Part shown: positions 36,340 through 44,100 of the stretch, piece by piece
Layout: each line of letters opens with the position of its first letter
Numbering within the stretch: the first letter of the stretch is position 1
Assembly: GCF_026342405.1 (NCBI RefSeq)
Contig: NZ_JAPEMU010000001.1
Span: 8,122,001 to 8,186,000 of the forward strand
Source of the DNA: Kitasatospora sp. NBC_00240
GTDB taxonomy: Bacteria > Actinomycetota > Actinomycetes > Streptomycetales > Streptomycetaceae
DNA length: 64,000 nucleotides
Direction of reading: 5' to 3'
Made by a program: the position numbers and the translations under genes
Notes under the pieces: generated by a model
Seen by the model: only the letters and a program-made list of their open reading frames with translations
Databases searched by the model: none
Told to the model about the DNA's origin: nothing

Positions 36340-37248
36340 ATGGCACCACAGAGCAGCGCCATCAGAATCTACAAGGACGCGACCGCGATCATCACGGGCG
36401 GCGCGTCGGGCATCGGCCGCGCCCTGGCCGAGGACCTCGCGGCCCGCGGCTGCGAGGTGGTCCTCGCGGACCTCCAGCTGGAGCAGGCCGAGGAGGCGGC
36501 CGCCCGGATCAGGGCCGCCGGCGGGAAGGCCACCGCGGCCCGGCTGGACGTGACCGACCACACCGAGTTCGCCCGGCTGGTCAAGGACACGGTCGCGCGG
36601 ACCGGGCGCCTGGACTACCTGTTCAACAACGCCGGTATCAGTCACGGCATGGGCGCGGGAGCCCGCCACTACCGGATCGAGGACTGGCGCCGCGTCATCG
36701 ACGTCAATCTCGGCGGCACCGTCAACGGCGTCCAGGCCGCGTACAACGTGATGATCGACCAGGGCTTCGGCCACATCGTGAACACCGCCTCCATGGCGGG
36801 CCTGGTCCCGAGCCCCGGCACCACGTCCTACGTGACGACCAAGCACGCCGTCGTCGGCCTCTCGCACAACCTGCGGGCCGAGGCCGCGCAGCTCGGTGTG
36901 CGGGTCAGCGTGCTCTGCCCGGGCGTCATCCGGACCCCGTTCATCGAGGGCGGCACCTACGGCCGCGAGGTCGAGGGCGTGACCGGCGAGCAGTCCAAGG
37001 AGATGTGGGAGGAGAAGAAGCCGATCTCCCCCGAGGAGTTCGCGAAGAAGGCGCTCGACGCCGTCGCCAAGAACCAGGGCATCATCATCGTCCCCGGATT
37101 CTGGAAGCTGTTCTGGTGGCTCTTCCGCATCTCGCCGTCGTTCTGCCTCAACATCGCGACGAAGAACTTCAAGGACCTCGGGCGGAGCACCGGATCCGGC
37201 GGCCGGCACCTGGAGGAGAAGGCCGCGTCGGCCGCACCGGAGAAGTAA
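36340..37248 (+). CDS. Short-chain dehydrogenase/reductase (302 aa)
   Basis: Classical SDR with the NAD(P) motif TGGASGIG, NNAGISHG, the catalytic Ser in NTASMAG and YVTTK supplying Tyr and Lys. The Asp at the end of beta-2 (LADLQLEQ) suggests NAD preference. The C-terminal extension of about 60 residues (FWKLFWWLFRISPSF) is hydrophobic and may sit at the membrane or cover the active site. It is in line with the PKS genes, between the acyl hydrolase and a membrane acyltransferase, so post-PKS oxidation of a hydroxyl or reduction of a ketone is the natural guess; the substrate is unknown. Confidence 0.9.
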   Translation: MAPQSSAIRIYKDATAIITGGASGIGRALAEDLAARGCEVVLADLQLEQAEEAAARIRAAGGKATAARLDVTDHTEFARLVKDTVARTGRLDYLFNNAGISHGMGAGARHYRIEDWRRVIDVNLGGTVNGVQAAYNVMIDQGFGHIVNTASMAGLVPSPGTTSYVTTKHAVVGLSHNLRAEAAQLGVRVSVLCPGVIRTPFIEGGTYGREVEGVTGEQSKEMWEEKKPISPEEFAKKALDAVAKNQGIIIVPGFWKLFWWLFRISPSFCLNIATKNFKDLGRSTGSGGRHLEEKAASAAPEK

Positions 37249-37317
37249 CGCCGGGCCGGTTCGAAATGCACCGCACTTCCCCCCGTCCGACGCGACCGAT
37301 TCTTCCGCGAGGAAATC

Positions 37318-38640
37318 ATGAAACAACAGAGTGGTAGCCCGTCAGTGGCCATTCCCGCGCAGGCCGCGGCTCCTGCCGGAGCGCCCGCCGAGCGGTATCA
37401 CGGCCTGGACGCGCTCCGCGGCTTCGCGCTGCTGCTCGGCGTGCTGCTGCACGCGACGCTCGCCTTCATCCCCGGGTTCAGCTACACCGGCTGGCCGATC
37501 GTCGACAACTCCCCGAGTTCGCCGCTGGCCTTCGCCTACTTCGTCATCCACCTCTTCCGGATGCCGGTCTTCTTCCTGCTGGCCGGCTTCTTCGGCCGGA
37601 TGCAGTACCGGCGGCTGAAGGCGCGCGGCTTCTTCAAGGAGCGCAGCAAGCGCATCCTGCTGCCGCTGCTCTTCGGCACCCTGCTGGTGCTGCCGATGAA
37701 CGTGATCCTGATCGCCGTGGTGCTCGGTATCAAGGGCCCGGTGGACAGCCTGGTGCCGGCCCGCGCGATCGTGCCCGTCCCGCTGGCGCACCTCTGGTTC
37801 CTCTGGGTGCTGTACTGGCTCTACGTGGCGGTGCTCGTCGGGCACAAGCTGCTCGGCCTGTTCCGCAAGGGCGGGGCCGCCGGGTCCCAGGGCGGCGGTG
37901 CGCTGGAGCGGGCGGTCGGCCGGGTCTGCGCCCTCGGCCTGGAGCCGGTCGTTCTGGCGCTGCCGGTCGCGGTGTGCCTCTGGTTCTTCGACCAGTGGCA
38001 CCTCTGGGAGGGCCTCCCCACGCCCAACACGGACCTGGTGCCGCAGCTGCCGACCACCGTCGGCTACGCGGTCGCGTTCTCGTTCGGCTGGTACCTGCAG
38101 AAGAACCCCGGCACCCTCCAGTCGTGGCGCCGCCGCTGGGTCGGCTACGTCGCCGCGGCGGTCGTGGTGACCGTCGCCACCGCCGCCCTCGGCGGCTTCG
38201 ACCCGCAGTCCTCGCTGGTCACGATCGACGGGCAGCTCGCACTGGAGCCGCTGACCGGCGGGACCAAGGCGCTCTGCGCGCTGGGCTACGGGCTGGCGGG
38301 CTGGCTCTGGACGCTCGGGCTCGTCGGCGCCGCGCTGCACTTCTTCGCGGGCTTCAGCCCGCTCCGGCGCTACATCGCGGACGCGTCGTACTGGATCTAC
38401 ATCGTCCACATGCCCCTGGTGATGGCCCTCCAGGTCGTGGTGCGGCACTGGCCGGTGCACTGGGCGCTCAAGTACCCGTTCATCCTGGCCGTCGCGCTGC
38501 CGATCCTCTTCCTGAGCTACCACTACCTGGTGCGCTCCACCTGGATCGGCAAGATGCTCAACGGCCGGCGCTACCCGCGGACCCTGCCCACCGACCCGGC
38601 CGCCCGGCCGGCGGTCGTGGTGGGCGCGGACGCGAGCTGA
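37318..38640 (+). CDS. Integral membrane acyltransferase, acyltransferase-3/OpgC-like family (440 aa)
   Basis: Polytopic membrane protein with about ten hydrophobic segments. The family's N-terminal motif is YHGLDALRGFALLLGVLLHA, with the conserved Arg of the first helix and the His of LLHA. HLFRMPVFFLLAGFFGRM and SKRILLPLLFGTLLVLP follow, typical of acyltransferase-3/OpgC proteins that O-acylate sugars or small molecules. The first about 25 residues are a Pro/Ala-rich cytoplasmic tail. It is the last + strand gene before a convergent terminator, spaced 69 bp from the SDR, so it plausibly belongs to the cluster and could acylate a hydroxyl of the product during export. A cell-envelope role is the alternative. 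Confidence 0.85.
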   Translation: MKQQSGSPSVAIPAQAAAPAGAPAERYHGLDALRGFALLLGVLLHATLAFIPGFSYTGWPIVDNSPSSPLAFAYFVIHLFRMPVFFLLAGFFGRMQYRRLKARGFFKERSKRILLPLLFGTLLVLPMNVILIAVVLGIKGPVDSLVPARAIVPVPLAHLWFLWVLYWLYVAVLVGHKLLGLFRKGGAAGSQGGGALERAVGRVCALGLEPVVLALPVAVCLWFFDQWHLWEGLPTPNTDLVPQLPTTVGYAVAFSFGWYLQKNPGTLQSWRRRWVGYVAAAVVVTVATAALGGFDPQSSLVTIDGQLALEPLTGGTKALCALGYGLAGWLWTLGLVGAALHFFAGFSPLRRYIADASYWIYIVHMPLVMALQVVVRHWPVHWALKYPFILAVALPILFLSYHYLVRSTWIGKMLNGRRYPRTLPTDPAARPAVVVGADAS

Positions 38641-38663
38641 CCCGGTCCGTCCTCCCGATCGAC

Positions 38664-38699
38664 CCTCCGGGCCGCTGCCGACGGGCAGCGGCCCGGAGG
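38664..38699. terminator. Perfect bidirectional hairpin between convergent genes
   Basis: A perfect 16-bp stem (cctccgggccgctgcc and its complement) with a 4-nt loop lies between the membrane acyltransferase stop and the phosphopantetheinyl transferase stop, three bases from the latter. It should end transcription from both sides. Confidence 0.85.
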
Positions 38700-38701
38700 C
38701 G

Positions 38702-39376
38702 TCAGTGCCCGGCGACCTGCTCCAGGGCGATCGCGGTGACCACCAGGCCCTCGCGGCAGAGCCAGCGGCCGGTGAACCCGTCCAGGTGCCGGCCGCCGGC
38801 GTCCACCCCCGGGACGAGCAGCCGCGCGGAGAAGCTTCCGGTGTCCGGTGCGAAGTCCAGCTCGGCTTCCGTGAAGTCGAGTTCGCGCTCAGTCAGCGGG
38901 TACCAGGTCTTGAAGACCGCCTCCTTGGCGCTGAACAGCAGCCGGTCCCAGCGGACCTCGGGCGCGGCGTCCGCCAGGTCGCGGAGCCGGGCCCGCTCGC
39001 CGGGCAGCGAGACGAACTCCAGCAGGTCGTCCGGCAGCGGTTCGTTGGGCTCGGCGTCGATGCCCAGCCCCAGGAAGTCCGCGGAGCGGCCCACGGCGGC
39101 GGCCCGGTAGCCGGCGCAGTGGGTCATGCTGCCGACGACGCCCGCCGGCCACCGCGGCGCGCCGCGCCGGCCCGCCACCAGCGGCGCCGCCGGTACGCCC
39201 AGCCCGTTCAGGGCCCGCCGGGCGCACATCCGGACGGTGGCGTACTCCCGCCGGCGCTTCGCCACGGCCTGGGCGACGGCAGCGGCCTCCTGCGGGTACA
39301 GCGCGGCGACGGCGGCCCGGTGGTCGGTGAACGCGTGCGCCGTGGCCGCGGGCGGGGGTATCAGTTCCTCGATCAC
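38702..39376 (-). CDS. Sfp/EntD-type 4'-phosphopantetheinyl transferase (224 aa)
   Basis: Transfers phosphopantetheine from CoA to Ser of ACPs and so activates the PKS carrier domains. Seen: the Mg-binding motif GLGIDAEPNEPLP and FSAKEAVFKTWYPL (the KEAxxK motif), plus the conserved RRGAPRWPAGVVGSMTHCAGY block of the EntD-like subfamily. I chose GTG 39376 because MIEELIPP is the usual N-terminus and gives the usual length; GGAGGAG lies about 14 bases upstream, rather far. An ATG at 39487 would add 37 residues without family character. It is convergent with the PKS operon and probably marks the cluster edge. Confidence 0.9.
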   Translation of the reverse strand: MIEELIPPPAATAHAFTDHRAAVAALYPQEAAAVAQAVAKRRREYATVRMCARRALNGLGVPAAPLVAGRRGAPRWPAGVVGSMTHCAGYRAAAVGRSADFLGLGIDAEPNEPLPDDLLEFVSLPGERARLRDLADAAPEVRWDRLLFSAKEAVFKTWYPLTERELDFTEAELDFAPDTGSFSARLLVPGVDAGGRHLDGFTGRWLCREGLVVTAIALEQVAGH

Positions 39377-39601
39377 GACGGTTCCGCGCTCTCCTCCGGT
39401 CAGGGACGGACCCGTCACGGAGTCTTCCGTCCGCCGTCGAGCGGAGTCAACCCCCGGATCCCCCGGCCGCGCCGCCCGGCCCGGCATGACGGAACGTCAT
39501 GCACCGCCCCATGAGTGGAGATCACCCCGCGACCGCGCCCGCCCTCGCGCGGCCCGCCGCGGTACCGCCCGACGTCCCGGGCCGGGCCCGGTCGGTCCGG
39601 C

Positions 39602-39632
39602 TTGACCTTGACACTGTGAGAAGGTGTCCACT
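39602..39632 (+). promoter_or_regulatory. MerR-type promoter/operator upstream of the HEAT-MerR operon
   Basis: TTGACC (39602-39607) and TCCACT (39627-39632) are 19 bp apart, the over-long spacer typical of MerR-controlled promoters. The spacer holds an imperfect dyad at 39605-39625 (half-sites ACCTT..CAC and GTG..AAGGT, 16 of 20 positions paired). Because the operon encodes a MerR regulator, autoregulation is the simple reading. Confidence 0.65.
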
Positions 39633-39643
39633 GGGCGCAGGAG

Positions 39644-40456
39644 GTGGTCCCCATCAACACGACAGACGGAACCCCGCAGAACACCCGGGTGGCCGGCGCC
39701 CTGGGCGCCGAGGACTCCTCGGTCCGGCTTCAGGCGGCCCTGGCGGTCGGCTCGACCGCCGACCCCGACTTCCTGGAGCCGCTCGTCCGGCGGTGCGCGG
39801 TCGAGACGGACTTCTTCGTACGGGACATGCTGTCCTGGGCGCTGACCCGCCTCCCGTCGGAGCTCACCCTGCCCCGGATCCGCCGGGAACTGGCCTCCGA
39901 GCACACCCAGGCCCGTAGCCAGGCGCTGCACACCCTCTCGAAGATCGGCGACCGGAGTGCGTGGGCCTGGATCACCCGGGACATGCTGCAGGACCCGGAC
40001 GACGAGGTCGCCCGGACCGCGTGGCGCGTCGCGGTCGTCCTGGTGCCGGAGGACGAGCGGGCGGAACTGGGCGACGCCCTGGTCACCCAACTCGGCCGCG
40101 GCGACCGCACGGTGCAGCTGAGCCTGAGCCGGGCCTTCGTCGACCTCGGCTACGTGATCGAGCCCGCCCTGGAGAAGGCCGCGACCGACCCCGACCCGGC
40201 GGTGGCCACCCACGCCGCTGCCACCGCGCTGCTCCTGAGGGACCCGGAAACCGGATTCGACGCGGCCGTCCACGAGGCGAAGCGGATGGCCACGCTGGGC
40301 CCGGAACCGGCCGCCGCGCTCGCCGCCACTGCCGCCGCCGCGGCCGCGTCGGGAGACACCGAGGCTTCGGAGGCCGCCGGCACCACGCAGGCTGCCGCCG
40401 CCGCGACGACCGGGTCGACGGAGCCCGCCGAGGCTGTGGAGGCCGCGGATTGCTGA
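39644..40456 (+). CDS. HEAT-repeat protein (270 aa)
   Basis: Cytosolic alpha-helical repeat protein. About five HEAT-like units are visible in residues 15-210 (for example DSSVRLQAALAVGS, EHTQARSQALHTL, DEVARTAWRVAVVL, DRTVQLSLSRAFVDLG, DPAVATHAAATALL). The last about 60 residues are an Ala/Thr/Glu-rich low-complexity tail. HEAT repeats bind proteins or peptides; no enzymatic motif is visible. GTG 39644 overlaps the GGAGG site unusually closely, so the start may be slightly wrong. It overlaps by 7 bp the MerR gene, which carries HEAT repeats of its own, so the two products probably interact. Confidence 0.8.
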   Translation: MVPINTTDGTPQNTRVAGALGAEDSSVRLQAALAVGSTADPDFLEPLVRRCAVETDFFVRDMLSWALTRLPSELTLPRIRRELASEHTQARSQALHTLSKIGDRSAWAWITRDMLQDPDDEVARTAWRVAVVLVPEDERAELGDALVTQLGRGDRTVQLSLSRAFVDLGYVIEPALEKAATDPDPAVATHAAATALLLRDPETGFDAAVHEAKRMATLGPEPAAALAATAAAAAASGDTEASEAAGTTQAAAAATTGSTEPAEAVEAADC

Positions 40457-41487
40457 TCGGCGATGTGGCCCGCTGCTCGGGGGTGAGCACCCGGATGCTC
40501 CGGCACTACGACGCCCTCGGGCTGGTGCGACCGACCGGTCGCACCGTCGGCGGCTACCGCGAGTACTCCGCCGAGGACGTCCGCAGGATCTTCCACGTGG
40601 AGAGCCTGCGGTCGCTCGGGCTCTCGCTCAAGCAGGTCGGGCGCGCGCTGGAGGATCCGGCCTTCACGCCGTCCGCCCTGGTCGGCGACCTCGTCCGGTT
40701 GACCGAGGACCGCCTGGCCCGGGAACAGGAGCTGCTGGAGCGGCTCCGCGCCATCGACGCGTCGGCGCCCGAAGGCTGGCAGGGCGTCCTGCGCATCGTC
40801 GAACTCATGCAGGGGCTGAACTCGACCAGCGCCGCGCGCCGGCAGCAGGCCGTGCTGGCCCGGCCGGAAGGCGTGTCGGTCCCCGCCGAGCTGCTGGCCG
40901 GGGCGGTCCTGGCCGAGTCCGACCCCCATGTCGCGGGCGCCCTGCGCTGGGCGCTCGCCCGTTCGGGCGGCGACGGCGTGGCGATGCTGGTCACCGGCGT
41001 GCGCTCGGAGGACGTCGACATCCGGCGGCGCGCGGTGCTGGCGATCGCCTCCATGTCCGAGGCCCCTGGGGCGACCGCGGTGCTTGCGGACGCCCTGGGG
41101 GACGAGGACCCGACGGTCCGCCGGCACGCCGCCCTCGCGTTGGGCCGGCGTGGTGTGACCGCGGCCGTCCCGACCCTCGTCGGGATGGTGGTCGGGGGCT
41201 CCAGCGACGTCGACGCGGCCGAGGCCCTGGGAACGCTGTCCCGGGACCCGGGGTGCGCGGACCGGATCCTGACCGCACTGGTCGACGAACTCGCCACGCC
41301 CACCGCGGACTCCGCGACACGGCTACGCCTGACCCAGGCACTGGTCGAGCTGTCGGGGCCCGCCGCACGGGAGGTCCTGCGCGGACTGGCCCACGACGGC
41401 GATCGCGCTGTCGCGCTGGTGGCCTCCGCCTTCGTCGGGGTCCTCGACGAGCAGCAGCCCGAAGACCGGGGCGACGAGGAATCCTGA
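40450..41487 (+). CDS. MerR-family regulator with C-terminal HEAT repeats (345 aa)
   Basis: DNA-binding regulator: MerR winged helix at residues 1-70 (IGDVARCSGVSTRMLRHYDA, LVRPTGRTVGGYREYSAEDV), a dimerisation helix to about 120 (LTEDRLAREQELLERLRAID), then HEAT-like units at about 150-330 (DVDIRRRAVLAIASM, DPTVRRHAALALGRRG). A HEAT effector domain in place of the usual small-ligand or metal domain suggests that it senses a protein or peptide. The TTG start at 40450 is chosen because a GGAGG site (40438-40442) sits exactly seven bases upstream and MLIGDVAR is a normal MerR N-terminus. It overlaps the stop of the preceding HEAT gene. Its own operator is probably the dyad at 39605-39625. Confidence 0.9.
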   Translation: MLIGDVARCSGVSTRMLRHYDALGLVRPTGRTVGGYREYSAEDVRRIFHVESLRSLGLSLKQVGRALEDPAFTPSALVGDLVRLTEDRLAREQELLERLRAIDASAPEGWQGVLRIVELMQGLNSTSAARRQQAVLARPEGVSVPAELLAGAVLAESDPHVAGALRWALARSGGDGVAMLVTGVRSEDVDIRRRAVLAIASMSEAPGATAVLADALGDEDPTVRRHAALALGRRGVTAAVPTLVGMVVGGSSDVDAAEALGTLSRDPGCADRILTALVDELATPTADSATRLRLTQALVELSGPAAREVLRGLAHDGDRAVALVASAFVGVLDEQQPEDRGDEES

Positions 41488-41521
41488 AGGGCACGCGACG
41501 GGCGCCACGGCACCCCGTCCC

Positions 41522-41706
41522 CCGACCGAGGCCCTGCCACGGACCATCAGGATCAGCGGGGTGAAGTCGGTGGTGTCGACGGTGAAGGACACCTCGGGGT
41601 GCGCGGTGATCGCCTTCACCTTGTAGGCACCGGTCGGGGTGGCGAAGACGAACCCCCGTTCACCAGGTGCACGATCTTCGAGTGGTCCACGGCGCTCCCC
41701 ATCCGT
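41522..41706 (-). pseudogene. Frameshifted fragment resembling a pyridoxamine-phosphate-oxidase-fold protein
   Basis: On the - strand the frame holding FVFATPTGAYKVKAITAHPE, followed by VSFTVDTTDFTPLILMVRGR, looks like the central beta-barrel of a PPOX/FMN-binding-split family protein. The natural N-terminal continuation, MGSAVDHSKIVHLVNGG, lies in a different frame, with the switch at the run of Gs near 41653-41658. No start, flavin site or C-terminus can be found on either side. I read it as a decayed relic, antisense to the leader of the lipoprotein gene. Confidence 0.55.
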
Positions 41707-41768
41707 ACGGGCGCAGCGGTGGACGACCGGGTCTCTTCCGTGACGTTGCGTTCTTGCCGTCGCGGTCG

Positions 41769-42704
41769 GTGCGTCCGCGACGTCGGACTGCCGGAGCGGC
41801 CCGCACGCGCCCCAGTCTTGCAAGCCGGGGGCCGGGCCGGTTCTCCCGTCGTGCTCCCTGGGACGGCGTCCGGGCATGGCCGGGAAGGGTCCTGCGCCGG
41901 CCTGAACTCGACACCGGAACCGAAGCCAGGGGATCATGGAGACCGGGTGGCACCAGCCATGACACGCAGTGGGACAACGGGAAACTCAGGGAACACCTCA
42001 TCGCACACCACCACATACGCCGGGCGTCCCTGGCCGCGCTGCTCGGCGCGGCCGTCCTCACCGGCTCCGGCTGCTCGATCACGACCGGCGCGCCCGACGG
42101 ATCCGGCCCGTCCGCCACCGCCGGCAGGCGCCCGTTGCCGGCCGACGCCATCGTCCCGGTGGACGGTGCCGACCTCTGCACCCTCCTCGGGCCCGACTTC
42201 CTCACCCGGTACGCGCCCGGCTACACACTGGAAAATCCGCGGAACCACCCGTTCCTGCGTCCCGAGTACCGGCTCCTGAGTACCGGACAGGGCGGCACCG
42301 GCCCGGAGCTGACCGCCGGCGGATGCCAGGTCAGCAGCGTCGACGGCCTGGGCGCCGGCATCGGTGTCTCCCTCACCCGCGAACTTCCGGGGCCGAACAC
42401 CACCAGGTCGCCGCAGGACCGCTGCGCCCTGGTCGCCAGGGAGCGGCACGACCGGGACTCCGCCGAGACCCCGTCCCTGGGCCCGGCCTTCACCTTCGAG
42501 GACATGCCCGCCCTCGGCCCCGGCGGCTTCCGTGAACTCGAAATCAGGGACGGGACGGTGCTGATGGCCAGGGCCCAGGGCTGCCACGGCGCCGACTGGG
42601 TCGCACTCTCGATCGTCCCTGACCCGCACGGCGACACCGGCAGGGCTGCGGACGACGCCGTGGCGGCAGTGCAGGACATCTACCGGCGCCTGGGCGACGC
42701 TTGA
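41769..42704 (+). CDS. DUF3558-like putative lipoprotein, start uncertain
   Basis: The C-terminal about 220 residues read well as a secreted lipoprotein: a basic-hydrophobic signal (IRRASLAALLGAAVL) ends in a lipobox TGSGC, with the Cys codon at 42072. A DUF3558-like domain follows (DGADLCTLLGPDFLTRYAPG, GGCQVSS, DMPALGPGGFRELEIRDGTV, conserved Cys pairs). No ATG or GTG occurs in frame near the signal peptide; the last GTG is at 41769, about 85 codons too early. The real start may be a non-standard codon near 41990, or the 5' end may be damaged like the adjacent relic at 41522-41706. The function of DUF3558 proteins is not established. Confidence 0.65.
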   Translation: MRPRRRTAGAARTRPSLASRGPGRFSRRAPWDGVRAWPGRVLRRPELDTGTEARGSWRPGGTSHDTQWDNGKLREHLIAHHHIRRASLAALLGAAVLTGSGCSITTGAPDGSGPSATAGRRPLPADAIVPVDGADLCTLLGPDFLTRYAPGYTLENPRNHPFLRPEYRLLSTGQGGTGPELTAGGCQVSSVDGLGAGIGVSLTRELPGPNTTRSPQDRCALVARERHDRDSAETPSLGPAFTFEDMPALGPGGFRELEIRDGTVLMARAQGCHGADWVALSIVPDPHGDTGRAADDAVAAVQDIYRRLGDA

Positions 42705-42713
42705 AGCCCGCGG

Positions 42714-42742
42714 GGCGGGCCCGCGCGCGGCCGGGGCCCGCC
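42714..42742 (+). terminator. Hairpin after the lipoprotein gene
   Basis: A perfect 9-bp stem (ggcgggccc / gggcccgcc) with an 11-nt GC loop begins ten bases after the lipoprotein stop. It probably ends that transcript before the AraC regulator. Confidence 0.55.
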
Positions 42743-42872
42743 GCCTGAACGACCGGACCTGGTGGAAAGGCCCGTCATGGGCCGGGGTTTGACGTCCGGT
42801 TGATGTGCACAGAACTTGGTGAGGCCGGGGCGTGCGGCCTTGCCGGCCGGCAAGGAGCGGACCTGAAGGGGG

Positions 42873-43898
42873 ATGTGGAGAGTGGTGGCGAGGCCGGGGA
42901 GTGTGTTCCGGAGCGGGGACCTGCCCGTGGAGGAACGCTTCGACAGCTGGCGGGAACTGGTCGTGCGGTCGCGGGACAGCGTGGCCACCAGTGCCCACGC
43001 CGACGATTTCACGGCGGAGATGCGGCGCCTGGAGCTCGGGCCGGTGACCCTCCTCAGATCGTCGTTCCCGCCCGCGCTGTTCCGGCGGACCGCCGGCATG
43101 GTGCGGCGCTCGGATCCGGAGGTGTACCACCTGACGCTGCTGCTCGGCGGCGACATGGGGCTGGTCCGCGACTCCGGCCGGGAGGAGCGTCTCGCGGCGG
43201 GGGACCTGCACGTCATCGACAGCTCGGATCCGTTCGACCTGAGGGCCTTCGACGCCGCGGCCACCAGCTGGGAGGGCCAGCGGGTCGAAGCCCTCGGCGT
43301 CGACTTCCCCCGGTCGTCGCTGCCGCTGCCGCGGGACCAGGTGCGGGCCCTGTTCGGCCGGGGGTTCTCGGGGCGGGAGGGCACGGGGGCGCTGCTCTCC
43401 GAGTTCCTGGTCGGCCTGGGCCGGCAGGCCGAAGCCCTGGGGCCCGCCGAGGCACCCCGTCTGGGAGCGGTCGTGGTCGACCTGGTGGCCTCCTGGCTGG
43501 CCCGGGAACTGGATGCCGAAGCCGCGCTGCCGGACGAATCCCGCCAACGGGCCATGGTGGAGCGCGTCCGGGCGTTCGTCCGGCAGAACCTGCACGACCC
43601 CGAGCTGACGCCGTCCCTGATCGCCACCGCGCACCACATCTCGGTCAGCTACCTCCACCGCGTCTTCACCCAGCAGTCCCGGGGTGAGACGCTCGCCGCC
43701 TGGATCCGTGGCCAGCGGCTGGAGAAGGCACGCCGCGACCTGGCCGACCCCACCCTGCGCGGGATGCCGATCCACACCGTCGCCGTCCGCTGGGGCATCC
43801 CCCGGGCCTGCGACTTCAGCCGCGCCTTCCGGGCCGCGTACGGGCTTTCGCCCAGCGAGCACCGGCACCGGGAGCTGGCCGCGCTGGTGAGTCGGTAG
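42873..43898 (+). CDS. AraC-family transcriptional regulator (341 aa)
   Basis: The N-terminal sensing domain (about 1-215) has the ERFDSWRELVVRS and LLLGGDMGLVRDSGREERL features of the 'AraC-binding-domain-like' group. The C-terminal double helix-turn-helix (about 225-335) contains HHISVSYLHRVFTQQ and the signature AVRWGIPRACDFSRAFRAAY followed by GLSPSEHR. The ATG at 42873 directly abuts AAGGGGG, so the start may instead be one of the GTG codons at 42882 or 42885. It stands alone between two unrelated genes. Its target is unknown; the divergence from the rest of the window gives no clue. Confidence 0.9.
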   Translation: MWRVVARPGSVFRSGDLPVEERFDSWRELVVRSRDSVATSAHADDFTAEMRRLELGPVTLLRSSFPPALFRRTAGMVRRSDPEVYHLTLLLGGDMGLVRDSGREERLAAGDLHVIDSSDPFDLRAFDAAATSWEGQRVEALGVDFPRSSLPLPRDQVRALFGRGFSGREGTGALLSEFLVGLGRQAEALGPAEAPRLGAVVVDLVASWLARELDAEAALPDESRQRAMVERVRAFVRQNLHDPELTPSLIATAHHISVSYLHRVFTQQSRGETLAAWIRGQRLEKARRDLADPTLRGMPIHTVAVRWGIPRACDFSRAFRAAYGLSPSEHRHRELAALVSR

Positions 43899-44000
43899 AC
43901 GCAAAGCCTAGGAACTGTGGACGCAGTGCCAACACGGCCGGGCGGCGCGCTGACATCCTCCATGAGAGTCAAACGAGGCGGTACGCCGCCTCTGTCTCAT

Positions 44001-44077
44001 GCCGGACATGGTCACGCAGGACCGAATGGCTTTCAGCGGCGGCAGAAGGCTATGTGTTCTTCGTGGCCATGTCCGGC
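44001..44077 (+). promoter_or_regulatory. Long inverted repeat in the leader of the RHS gene
   Basis: The 16-bp arm gccggacatggtcacg at 44001-44016 is repeated in inverted form at 44062-44077 with one mismatch, separated by 45 bp. It lies 23 bp before the preferred RHS start. It could form a stable mRNA hairpin or be a paired binding site for a dimeric regulator. Its presence argues that the ATG at 43999, which would place it inside the coding region, is not the true start. Confidence 0.6.
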
Positions 44078-44100
44078 CGGCCACTCTTGAGAGAAGTTCG

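Noticed and set aside
1..38640. Identification of the polyketide as a named compound
   Set aside because: The upstream PKS genes are outside the window and I could not match the domain order to a known cluster from memory with any confidence.
42789..42816. TTGACG...AGAACT as a promoter of the AraC gene
   Set aside because: The -10 element is poor with any normal spacing, so I did not list it as a feature.
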